Assembly: GCA_030693535.1 (NCBI GenBank)
Contig: JAUYAL010000009.1
Location: forward strand, 1-64,000
Reading direction: 5' to 3'
DNA length: 64,000 bases
DNA from: Methylotenera sp.
GTDB taxonomy: Bacteria; Pseudomonadota; Gammaproteobacteria; Burkholderiales; Methylophilaceae
Shown here: positions 1 through 7,902 of the stretch, piece by piece
Layout of the letters: each line of letters begins with the position of its first letter
Position numbering within the stretch: the first letter of the stretch is position 1
Notes under the pieces: model-generated
What the model saw: only the letters and a program-made list of their open reading frames with translations
The model's database searches: none
What the model was told of the DNA's origin: nothing
Program-made: the position numbers and the translations under genes

Positions 1-2
1 TG

Positions 3-230
3 ATTAAGCGGCGTGGTGTTCAGCAATTACTGTCTGGTAAGAGTATTCAGAAAGAAAAGAAACGGTGCAGGATTACTCGTATCAAAGTAGGGGCGGAAGG
101 CTCCGAACTGTTTGCGGCAACGCAATCTACGCTGAGTGAGACTAAGGTAATTCGTGGAAGTGGAAACACAACCCCGTTCTGGTCGTTGACCTTAGAAACC
201 CCCGCTACAACACCTGTATTTGGGGTTTAG
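3..230 (+). CDS. C-terminal part of an unrecognised protein, cut by the window edge
   Basis: An open frame of 75 codons runs from the left edge to a TAG at 228-230. The product is basic at the start (IKRRG, KEKKRCR) and ends in a Ser/Thr/Pro-rich stretch. The codon before it is incomplete (xTG), so the start may lie exactly at the edge or much further left. I do not recognise a family. It points towards hpt on the other strand, with about 120 bases between them that show no clear terminator, so it marks the far side of the minus-strand glycan locus. Confidence 0.4.
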   Translation: MKRRGVQQLLSGKSIQKEKKRCRITRIKVGAEGSELFAATQSTLSETKVIRGSGNTTPFWSLTLETPATTPVFGV

Positions 231-349
231 CGGTGGGAGACTTCATGATAACCTCCAGTGTCTTTTTATGTGTTGCATTCATATATTATATGGCACCACA
301 TTATGGAACCTAGTTAACAAAAATTAAAAAGATTCTTACCAGTGAAAGG

Positions 350-889
350 CTAAATAAGCGCATAAATAGCAGAAAGATTTCGCCACCACCCATAAGCATC
401 CATGCCATAACCAAACACATAAGCATTAGGCACTTCAAGTCCGACAAAATCGGCAGCAATAGGCTTAGTGTGATCGAGCTTTTTTTCAACCAATACTGCT
501 GACAGCACATTTTTAGCACCCAACTCTAGGCATTTTTCTTTGATAGCTAATAAGGTAATGCCTTCATCTAAAATATCGTCGACTAGCAATACAGTTCGAT
601 TAATTAAACTTGATTTTGGTAACGCCGTCCAAGTCAATTTTTTACCAACAGTATTATTTCCATAACGACTGGCATGGACGTAATCCACTTCTAATGGAAA
701 ATTTAATTGAGTCAGCAATTGGCCAGCAAAGACAATGCCACCGCCCATCACACAAATTACAATAGGCGATGCTTCTTCTAAAGCTTCAGTAATTTCATGA
801 CTTAATCGAAAAATTGCAGACTCCACAGCTTCACTTGAATGAATCTGATGCGCTTGCTCAAGTAACTGTTGCGGGTTTCGAAAGCTCAA
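350..889 (-). CDS. hpt: Hypoxanthine-guanine phosphoribosyltransferase
   Basis: This cytosolic purine-salvage enzyme transfers the phosphoribosyl group of PRPP to hypoxanthine or guanine. The 179 residues are normal for the type I PRTase family. The PRPP-binding signature VLLVDDILDEG lies at residues 100-110, the PPi-loop region (VMGGGIVFAG) at about 48-56, and a late aromatic base-binding region (YVFGYGMD) near residue 160. It lies 25 bases downstream of the large sugar dehydratase and is the last gene of the minus-strand run, so it may be read from the same transcript, but its function is housekeeping. The member of the family is clear; whether guanine or hypoxanthine is preferred cannot be read from the sequence. 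Confidence 0.88.
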   Translation of the reverse strand: MSFRNPQQLLEQAHQIHSSEAVESAIFRLSHEITEALEEASPIVICVMGGGIVFAGQLLTQLNFPLEVDYVHASRYGNNTVGKKLTWTALPKSSLINRTVLLVDDILDEGITLLAIKEKCLELGAKNVLSAVLVEKKLDHTKPIAADFVGLEVPNAYVFGYGMDAYGWWRNLSAIYALI

Positions 890-914
890 TTAAATTTTTC
901 TTTAAATTTAGATG

Positions 915-2816
915 CTAATGTAGAGTGATATGCTCAACATCAGAAACCGCATATGCTTCAGTAGTGGCTAAATGTTGAGGACTATATTCCTCAACCCAAA
1001 CAGCCAACTCTGTTTTAATCAATCTTTCATTAGTACTATGAGCGCCTTCAATCCATTTCAATAGCTTATTTACCCATACGGTATCAGCAGTTCTAGCCTG
1101 CGCAATACGTAGCTTTTCATGGGGTGTTGGCATGGTATGTTCATCATCGGCTAACAACTCTTCATAGAGCTTCTCACCTGGACGCAATCCGACATACTCA
1201 ATTTTAATTTCATCTATCTGCAAGCCCGACAAACGAATCATATCAGTCGCTAGGTCAGCAATTTTAACTGGTTCACCCATATCCAATACAAATATTTCAC
1301 CGCCTTTTCCCATTAGTCCAGCCTGCATCACTAACTGCGCGGCTTCAGGAATCGACATGAAATAGCGCGTAATTTCTGGGTGAGTAATGGTAATAGGGCC
1401 ACCCTTAGCAATTTGCTCGCGGAATTTAGGAATGACACTGCCACTACTACCAAGAACATTGCCAAAGCGCACGATCACAAAGCGCGTACCGCTGTTTTCA
1501 TTAAAATTGTCATCCTGCAATCCTTGACACACCATCTCCGCCAAGCGCTTGCTTGCTCCCATTACATTAGTTGGATTAACCGCTTTATCAGTTGAGATTA
1601 AAACAAACTTTGCCACGCCAGCTTCTTTGCAGGCTGATGCAAATGTGTGCGTACCAATCACATTGTTCGACAATGCCTCCCAAACATTGCCATTCTCCAT
1701 CATTGGCACATGCTTGTATGCTGCTGCATGAAATACAACCGAGGGTTTATAATTGACTAAGACATTGTGAATTCGAACTTTGTTTTTAACATCACAGGTT
1801 TTGTAAGCAAGCTTGGTATTTAGTTTAAGCGCACTCAACTCTTGCTCTAACTGATAAAGCGAAAATTCTGAAATATCTAAACAAATAAGAACACTGGGTT
1901 TATATTTAACAATCTGGCGACACAACTCAGAGCCTATTGAGCCACCGGCGCCACTGACCATCACCACATGCCCTTCAATTAAGTGCTGCAAGCCAGAATC
2001 ATCAAGCTGAACCGAATCGCGGCCCAAAAGGTCTTCCACATCCACTTTGCGTATTTGAGAAATACTGACTTTACCACTCATTAAATCATCAATAGCTGGC
2101 ACCGTAAGCACTTCTAAACCAAGATGATTTGCAAGCTCAATCGCCTGTCGACGTTTTTGATGGTGCGCAGATGGCATGGCGACAACAACATGTCCTACGC
2201 TAAGACGTTTGCATATTTTTTCCAGCTGACTGATAGTACCCAACACTTTAACGCCAAAAATCTCTCGTCCAGTCATGGCAACGTCATCATCAAGCAAAGC
2301 TACAACACGCCACTGTACGCTACGTGCCAAATCCTTGACCAAGGCGATTGCAGCTTCCCCTGCTCCCAGTACAATAACTGGGTCGCCCTGTTTAAGTGTC
2401 ATACCATAAAGTTGATGCTCTTTCCATGCACGGTAGGCAAAGCGACTGCCTCCCATCATCAGAATCAGCAGCAACGGATCTAAAATTAATACTGACCTCG
2501 GGATGACGAGGTCAATTTTCACCATAAACAGCACCGCTGCAATTATTATTGCAGCTGAACCTATCGCCAGAAAAATGCGTTTAAGATCTGAAACACTGGC
2601 AAAACGCCATACCCCTCTATACAGGCCAAGCATAATGAAAATTGTAGTTTGCAAAGCAACCACCCAAATCACAGATTGCAGCATAGCCTCTACATTTTCA
2701 GTTGGAATAGTAAAATTAAAACGAAGCAAATAAGCCCCTACCCATGCGATGAACGCCACAGCAATATCGTGCAACAGCGCAAAAAAAGTACGAGAATTAA
2801 TAAGCATTAGTTTCAT
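915..2816 (-). CDS. Membrane-anchored UDP-sugar 4,6-dehydratase (PglF/WbpM/CapD family)
   Basis: Predicted to remove water from UDP-GlcNAc to give the 4-keto-6-deoxy sugar, first step to bacillosamine or related diamino sugars. The 633 residues fit the long members of the family: about four transmembrane helices in residues 10-125, a CoA-binding-like Rossmann domain with GAGEAA at 151-156, and a catalytic SDR domain with GAGGSIGSE at 289-297. As in PglF and WbpM, the usual catalytic tyrosine is replaced by methionine (M419xxxK423 after STDKAV at 408-413). It follows the PglE-, PglD- and PglC-like genes, although a scrambled 360-base segment with a broken vapC and a second pglF start separates it from them. 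Confidence 0.88.
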   Translation of the reverse strand: MKLMLINSRTFFALLHDIAVAFIAWVGAYLLRFNFTIPTENVEAMLQSVIWVVALQTTIFIMLGLYRGVWRFASVSDLKRIFLAIGSAAIIIAAVLFMVKIDLVIPRSVLILDPLLLILMMGGSRFAYRAWKEHQLYGMTLKQGDPVIVLGAGEAAIALVKDLARSVQWRVVALLDDDVAMTGREIFGVKVLGTISQLEKICKRLSVGHVVVAMPSAHHQKRRQAIELANHLGLEVLTVPAIDDLMSGKVSISQIRKVDVEDLLGRDSVQLDDSGLQHLIEGHVVMVSGAGGSIGSELCRQIVKYKPSVLICLDISEFSLYQLEQELSALKLNTKLAYKTCDVKNKVRIHNVLVNYKPSVVFHAAAYKHVPMMENGNVWEALSNNVIGTHTFASACKEAGVAKFVLISTDKAVNPTNVMGASKRLAEMVCQGLQDDNFNENSGTRFVIVRFGNVLGSSGSVIPKFREQIAKGGPITITHPEITRYFMSIPEAAQLVMQAGLMGKGGEIFVLDMGEPVKIADLATDMIRLSGLQIDEIKIEYVGLRPGEKLYEELLADDEHTMPTPHEKLRIAQARTADTVWVNKLLKWIEGAHSTNERLIKTELAVWVEEYSPQHLATTEAYAVSDVEHITLH

Positions 2817-2853
2817 TTTTATGACTTACTTTAATAGGTTTATTTATGTTTTG

Positions 2854-3056
2854 TTAAATTTGATATGGCACACGTATGCCTGGCTCATCATAAGAAAAAT
2901 CTTTCGTGTTACGAGTATGCGTTTATAAACCTGAACTGCTGCCCATACAATTGCTTCTGGTAATTTGATTTTATGTTTCTTGCGAAGCACCACAGCAACG
3001 TTACTCACCTGCTCTTCAACTGGTAGATTGACGAACCCACTTAAAAATGCATGCAT
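2854..3056 (-). pseudogene. Remnant of a VapC-type PIN-domain toxin, frameshifted and missing its N-terminal half
   Basis: The first 45 or so codons read like the C-terminal half of a VapC PIN domain: FVNLPVEEQVSNVAVVLR, then KIKLPEAIVWAAVQ with the conserved LPDA/I-type acidic residue, then RILVTR. Normal VapC proteins continue with N-T-K-D-F; here the frame is lost just after VTR, and the next frame supplies KDFSYDEPGIRVPYQI and a stop at 2854. The N-terminal part with the first catalytic aspartate is absent and no antitoxin gene is next to it. It lies between the complete pglF-like gene and a fragment of another pglF-like gene, so it marks a past insertion or recombination event. Confidence 0.7.
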
Positions 3057-3116
3057 AATTGCATTTTACAGTCAATCTCTCACGTTCATCTGGTTTTCTA
3101 ATGAACCCATTTACGC

Positions 3117-3179
3117 TCACGCAATATCATGCATAAGTGCGAATACAGTTCTTGAATTTATTTGTTGAAATTTTCGCAT
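3117..3179 (-). pseudogene. 5-prime fragment of a second pglF/capD-like dehydratase gene
   Basis: Twenty codons from an ATG at 3179 encode MRKFQQINSRTVFALMHDIA and then hit a TGA at 3117-3119. The residues match the first 19 of the intact dehydratase downstream (INSRTFFALLHDIA) closely, so this is the beginning of a second copy. Its ATG overlaps the stop of the PglE-like aminotransferase (TAATG), the arrangement expected of a coupled operon, which suggests this was the original dehydratase position before loss of the rest and acquisition of the vapC piece. Confidence 0.75.
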
Positions 3180-4390
3180 TATTTAAACTTAATTGATTTA
3201 TCAACACCCGCCAACACATGCTTAATTAAAGTTGTGATATGTTGAATTTCTGAAGTAGTTATTGTGTGATGAACTAAAAAACAAAAAGCATGGTTAGAAA
3301 AATAGTGTGCATTTTTAAGCGCTAATTTCGGTTGATAGCCTGCATCTACAAATAGCTTTTCACGATACACCTCAGCACAAGCTCCAAAAAAACAAGGTAC
3401 CCCAGCGCTGACTAATTGATTAACAATAAAGTCTCTTAATGTTTCATTCTCTAAAATAACTGACCTATATTCTTCTCTTACAATCGCATACAATCTGTAG
3501 TATGCATTTAAATTCCCTGGCTTGTTAATAAAAGTGGGTGCATTCAAAAAATCAAATGGTTTCAATACTTCTATAATGGCCTCTGCATGTTCGTTTCTTT
3601 TCTCAATCCACTTTGGCAGTTTGGCTAATTGCACTAAACCTATTGCAGCTTGAAACTCTGTCATTCTAAAATTAGAACCCGCAGTTTCTGTAAGCCATCT
3701 AAAGCCTGCGGGATGTTGCCGATGAAAAACCGCATCATAACTTCGGCCAATATCTTTATAAGCCCATGCTTTTTTAAAGTATGTTTCTTCATCAAGAAGC
3801 AACATACCGCCCTCACCACCAGTTGAAATTATCTTATCCTGACAAAAACTAAAAATTGAGGCATGTCCCCACGCACCTACCGCTTTTCCTTCTATAGAAG
3901 CACCATGGGCTTGAGCGCAATCTTCAATCACCATTAGATTATGTTGTTCAGCCAGCGCCATAATTCCTATCATGTCACATGGCCAACCACCAATATGCAC
4001 AGGGATTATCGCTTTAGTTTTACTTGTAATAAGAGGTGCGATTGTCTCTACAGATATATTACCACTCACTAAATCGACATCTGCAAAAACTGGTATAGCT
4101 CCTAAAAGTACAACACAACTGGCAGAAGCAACATAACTACGGCTTGTAACTATAACCTCATCACCTTCTTCAATTCCTAGTACTCTTAGAGCGAGTTCAA
4201 GAGCGACAGTGCCATTGGAAAGGGCTATACCATAATTTTTACCTACAGATTTTGCATACTGGCTCTCAAACTTTTTACCAATATCACCTGTCCAATAGTT
4301 AACCTGACCAGACATTAAAGTATTTCTGGCTGCTTCTATTTCGTCAGCTTCGTAATATGGCCATGGAGATATATTTGGATGATTTAACAC
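3179..4390 (-). CDS. DegT/DnrJ/EryC1 family aminotransferase (PglE-like)
   Basis: Predicted PLP enzyme that aminates the 4-keto sugar made by the PglF-like dehydratase, giving a UDP-4-amino-4,6-dideoxy sugar. The 403 residues carry the sugar-aminotransferase pattern: SNGTVALELAL at about 58-68, the cofactor aspartate in VIEDCAQAHGA (D157) and the PLP-binding lysine K186 in FCQDKIISTGGEGG. The QDK-IISTGGEGG form is typical of the PglE subgroup, distinct from the PseC gene further upstream. The gene starts 11 bases after the acetyltransferase and its stop overlaps the ATG of a destroyed dehydratase copy. Glutamate is the usual amino donor in the family. Confidence 0.87.
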   Translation of the reverse strand: MLNHPNISPWPYYEADEIEAARNTLMSGQVNYWTGDIGKKFESQYAKSVGKNYGIALSNGTVALELALRVLGIEEGDEVIVTSRSYVASASCVVLLGAIPVFADVDLVSGNISVETIAPLITSKTKAIIPVHIGGWPCDMIGIMALAEQHNLMVIEDCAQAHGASIEGKAVGAWGHASIFSFCQDKIISTGGEGGMLLLDEETYFKKAWAYKDIGRSYDAVFHRQHPAGFRWLTETAGSNFRMTEFQAAIGLVQLAKLPKWIEKRNEHAEAIIEVLKPFDFLNAPTFINKPGNLNAYYRLYAIVREEYRSVILENETLRDFIVNQLVSAGVPCFFGACAEVYREKLFVDAGYQPKLALKNAHYFSNHAFCFLVHHTITTSEIQHITTLIKHVLAGVDKSIKFK

Positions 4391-4401
4391 TAATTTACAC
4401 T

Positions 4402-5007
4402 CTAATCATTAACAATAATAGCTCGCGCGGGATTCCCAACAACGGTCACGCCTGCTGAAACATTTTTAGTAACAACAGCACCAGCTCCAATGACAGCATA
4501 GTCAGAAACAGACAGCCCTGGTAACACAACAGACCCCGCACCAATTAAAACGCCTTTTCCAATATGAACACCGCCACCTAAACTTACCTGCGGTGCAACA
4601 TGAGAAAAATCTCCAACAACACAATCATGATCTATAACTGCAGCATGATTAATAATGCAATGTTTACCAACTGTTGCATATGGAGCGACAATTGACTGCG
4701 CGGCTACAAAAGATCCAGAACCAATTTGTGAAGTTTTTGCGATTATTGCTGCTGGATGAACAACACTAAAATATTTAGCATGATTTAACTTGGCAACAAA
4801 AGCCTCTCTAATTGCACAACTTCCTATCGCAAGATGTAAACGTACTTCATCGCTTAAATCAAGCGCTGAAAACTGATAGACGTCTAAGCCCGCCCATCTA
4901 GAAATCTCTTTATCGTCAACAAAGCCTGAACAATCCATTTGTGAAGATTGCATAGCATCCAACACAACTTTGCCATGTCCACCAGCACCATAAATATAAT
5001 TTCGCAT
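4402..5007 (-). CDS. Sugar N/O-acetyltransferase with left-handed beta-helix (PglD/NeuD family)
   Basis: Predicted acetyl-CoA-dependent transferase that acetylates the 4-amino sugar from the PglE-like enzyme. The 201-residue protein has the family layout: a small N-terminal Rossmann-like region (YIYGAGGHGKVVLDA at 4-18) that binds the UDP-sugar, then hexapeptide repeats forming a beta-helix (from about IGSGSFVAA to VGNPARAI). The catalytic histidine is likely in INHAAVIDHDC. It is placed between the PglC- and PglE-like genes with spacings of 7 and 11 bases, the canonical bacillosamine order. Confidence 0.87.
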   Translation of the reverse strand: MRNYIYGAGGHGKVVLDAMQSSQMDCSGFVDDKEISRWAGLDVYQFSALDLSDEVRLHLAIGSCAIREAFVAKLNHAKYFSVVHPAAIIAKTSQIGSGSFVAAQSIVAPYATVGKHCIINHAAVIDHDCVVGDFSHVAPQVSLGGGVHIGKGVLIGAGSVVLPGLSVSDYAVIGAGAVVTKNVSAGVTVVGNPARAIIVND

Positions 5008-5014
5008 ACTGTAT

Positions 5015-5608
5015 CTAACTACCCGTAAATCTTGTCATTGTTGCTTCACCTTTGGCACTAATACCATCTCTGTAAAGTACTTTTTTGATAGTCAGGATTA
5101 TAATTTTAACATCTAACCAAAATGATTGATTGTCAATGTACCAAACATCAAATTTAAACTTATCTTCCCAGCTTATCGCATTTCGCCCATTCACCTGCGC
5201 CCAACCTGTTATACCTGGTTTAACTTCATGCCTGCGTGCTTGCTCGGTATTATATAACGATAAGTATTCCATTAATAATGGCCGCGGGCCAACCAAGCTC
5301 ATATCACCTTTCAATACGTTCAATAAACTCGGCAATTCATCCAAGCTACTTGAGCGCAGAAGCCTGCCAAATCTTGTTAATCTCTCAGCATCAGATAACA
5401 ATTCACCACGACTATTTTTTTCAGCACTCATAGTGCGGAATTTATAAATATAAAAAGGTTTACTCATTAAGCCTGGACGTAGCTGCTTAAAAATAACAGG
5501 TCTTCCAAACGCAAAAAAAACCAATAAAACTAATATCAAAATAACGGGTATAAGCACCAAGCCAGCAACACATACTAATGTTAAATCGAATAATCTTTTG
5601 CTCATCAT
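5015..5608 (-). CDS. Initiating phosphoglycosyltransferase (PglC-type sugar transferase)
   Basis: Monotopic membrane enzyme that should move a sugar 1-phosphate (here probably a diacetamido sugar) from UDP onto undecaprenyl phosphate, starting the glycan. The 197 residues have one hydrophobic N-terminal segment (about residues 9-33) and the bacterial sugar transferase domain: FKQLRPG, YKFRTM, the catalytic-type pair in [19 protein letters not shown], and [17 protein letters not shown]. The short length is that of PglC rather than the longer WbaP/WcaJ enzymes. Its start shares one base region with the stop of the GT4 gene (5608), indicating translational coupling. Confidence 0.9.
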   Translation of the reverse strand: MMSKRLFDLTLVCVAGLVLIPVILILVLLVFFAFGRPVIFKQLRPGLMSKPFYIYKFRTMSAEKNSRGELLSDAERLTRFGRLLRSSSLDELPSLLNVLKGDMSLVGPRPLLMEYLSLYNTEQARRHEVKPGITGWAQVNGRNAISWEDKFKFDVWYIDNQSFWLDVKIIILTIKKVLYRDGISAKGEATMTRFTGS

Positions 5609-6738
5609 TAATCTAGATTCTCTTTATAAAATTTAACCCACTCACTGGTTACTAAACTGCTATCAAAATCCTTAATAGCGCGTGCTCTAGCATTTTCACC
5701 TAGCTTCATCCTTAAAGTTTGATCCGCCAACATAATTTTCATACAAGTATAAATAAGGCTAACATCATGCGGCTCATGGAGTAAACCTGTATCCTCATGA
5801 ACTACAGCATCAGTTAGACCATATATGCGGGACGCTATTGCAGGAATTCCAACCGCAGCAGCTTCAATTACAACAGACCCAAAACCTTCGCGGTAACTAG
5901 GCAAACATAATACGTCAGCTGCGGCCATATAAGATTCCGGCATGTTAGTTTGCCCGACAAAAAATACATTAGCACTACAGCTCTTAGTTAAGCACCTAAT
6001 TTCGTTCTGCATATTCTGTTCATCTGGCCCAACTAAAAGCAAATAGGCATGCTCAACATTCAATGCATTGAAAGCCTGCGCCAAATCCAATACGCCCTTA
6101 TCCTTTGTTAACCGTCCAATAAATAAAAAAACTATGGCTTCGTTGGTTATATTTAGCTGCCGCCTTATATCAACCCTAACCTTAGGGTTCGGTTTGAATC
6201 TAGCAATATTAACGCCAGAGATAGAACCTTTAGCAAACACTATCGCTTTAGCTAAAGGTAAAACTTTCTCATCTAACAAGAACTGACGCTGAGATGGGCT
6301 ATCAATGATGTTATGCGTTGAAAGCAAAGCAACAAGCCGATCAATTTGTTTTAATAAACCTCGCTTAGCTCCTTTTTTAGTTACCCAAACTTGTCCAGTA
6401 AAAGTATGTATTCGTAATGGAACACGAGCAAACCAAGCCGCTAACATAGCAAGTAAGCCAGCTTTAGGGGTTACAGAATGTACAGCAGAAAATTTCTCTC
6501 GATGAAATATAGTAATTAAGTTAATCAGTGAGATAGAGTCTGAGAACACACTAATATTTCTTGCTATTGGCAACGCTATTACATTGGCATGAATGCCCTG
6601 TTCTGCTAAAAAATTTAAGTTATTGGTGTTTACAATAACTGTGACTTCATAAACATCACTTAATGATTGTAAATGATTTAATAGAAAAGCTTTCACAGCG
6701 AGTTCCGCAGTCAGCACAAAACAGATTTTTTTTCTCAA
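5608..6738 (-). CDS. Family GT4 glycosyltransferase (PglA-like)
   Basis: A retaining GT-B fold glycosyltransferase expected to add a sugar to the lipid-linked first residue on the cytoplasmic face. In 376 residues the acceptor half includes [15 protein letters not shown] (about 88-102) and HTFTGQVW, as in PglA and other enzymes that work on diacetamido sugars. The donor half has [17 protein letters not shown], and the EX7E motif sits in [18 protein letters not shown]. The gene overlaps the flippase-fusion frame before it by four bases (ATGA) and the PglC-like gene after it, so it belongs to the priming group. Confidence 0.85.
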   Translation of the reverse strand: MRKKICFVLTAELAVKAFLLNHLQSLSDVYEVTVIVNTNNLNFLAEQGIHANVIALPIARNISVFSDSISLINLITIFHREKFSAVHSVTPKAGLLAMLAAWFARVPLRIHTFTGQVWVTKKGAKRGLLKQIDRLVALLSTHNIIDSPSQRQFLLDEKVLPLAKAIVFAKGSISGVNIARFKPNPKVRVDIRRQLNITNEAIVFLFIGRLTKDKGVLDLAQAFNALNVEHAYLLLVGPDEQNMQNEIRCLTKSCSANVFFVGQTNMPESYMAAADVLCLPSYREGFGSVVIEAAAVGIPAIASRIYGLTDAVVHEDTGLLHEPHDVSLIYTCMKIMLADQTLRMKLGENARARAIKDFDSSLVTSEWVKFYKENLD

Positions 6739-7902
6739 CTTAAGAACCTAGAACCCTGAGTTTGATTAAATTTTAATGAGCTAAAATATGAAGCCAAGAG
6801 AATTGTGTATGCAAACATTGCTATATAAATACCAGGTGCATTTTCAAAGTGCAAGCACAGCAAAAGCGTGATGAATAATAGCCAATTTAAAAACATCACT
6901 AGTGCATCAAATTTACTTATCTGCCAATACCTAACCAACACTAGTGCAAGCAAAACGGTGGAAAATATTACAGACACAGAACCACCTAATGCAATTCCAG
7001 CCACACCCATATGCTTGATTAACAGAACACTAACACCAACATTAGCTAGCAATCCTATTAACGAAACAATACAAATTGCAAAAACATGCTTGGTAGCCAT
7101 AGCAAACTTAAGTAACAAGGCATTACATACAAAAAAAGGGATTTGTATGACTGCATATTGCATCACTCTAGCAACTAACTTAGTGTTATCACCATTGAAT
7201 GTTCCGTCTTCAAACAATAATCGGACAATTGTTTCCGACCAATTAAATAGACCTAGGCATATAGGTATAGAAACGAAAGTTGAAAGCAGGACAAAAAATG
7301 ACAGCTCACGCCTTGCTGAAACAAGATGTTTTTTTTCTACTAATGCTGAGAAATAAGGCAGCATTACAGTCGAAATGGCTGTACCGACCAACCCAGTGAT
7401 AAACAACACAACTTTGCTACCTAGATTCAATGCAGACACACTACCTTCTGGTAAAGAAAGAGCTAACAGAGTTGCTACTGGAGCGACTGATGCCACAAAA
7501 AAAGCTGACACCACTAGCGGTAAATACTGTATTACTAATAAAGTTAATTCAGAGTGATTAGATAAATTTAATTTTGGTAGCAGCGATATATCAGAATGAC
7601 CTAGGTAATATTGTACGATTAACAAGTTAAGTAACTGACCGATTACCATTCCATACATTACAGCCTTAACTCCGTAAGCATTACCAAAAAGCAACAAAGA
7701 AAGAATGGCTGCAACTGGCACAACTAACTGCGAAGTGGCAGTAAGGACTGCTCTCCCATTAGCATTCAGTACAGAATTACCTAAGATCACTACTCCACTG
7801 AAAAGTAGTATAGGCAAGGCAATATCCAACAACGAAACAAGCTGATTCATATCCGCAGCCGCTACATTTATATTTAGCAGCAACAAAAGAGTTGGCCCAC
7901 TA
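6735..7902 (-). CDS. C-terminal four-fifths of a MurJ/Wzx-type flippase, in the -1 frame of the preceding gene
   Basis: About 388 residues with roughly ten transmembrane helices continue the MurJ/MviN family domain whose first 110 residues are encoded in the other frame up to 7901. No good start exists here: the only start nearby is a TTG at 7919 with no ribosome site, inside the upstream frame. Read with a -1 shift on the heptamer at 7901-7907, the two parts give one uninterrupted flippase of about 500 residues, the usual MurJ length. The family flips lipid-linked oligosaccharides. It is either a frameshift mutation, a sequencing indel in a run of seven T, or programmed frameshifting. Confidence 0.7.

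Noticed and set aside
231..349. Small gene or terminator between the left-edge gene and hpt
   Set aside because: No frame with a plausible start and no stem with a U-run was found.
1380..2733. Several plus-strand frames antisense to the dehydratase and other glycan genes
   Set aside because: They have no recognisable motifs or ribosome sites, and lie opposite strongly supported minus-strand genes; the same holds for the other antisense frames across the window.
2817..2853. Cassette-type terminal repeat beside the vapC remnant
   Set aside because: The sequence is AT-rich but lacks the AATACG...GGTTRAT core.
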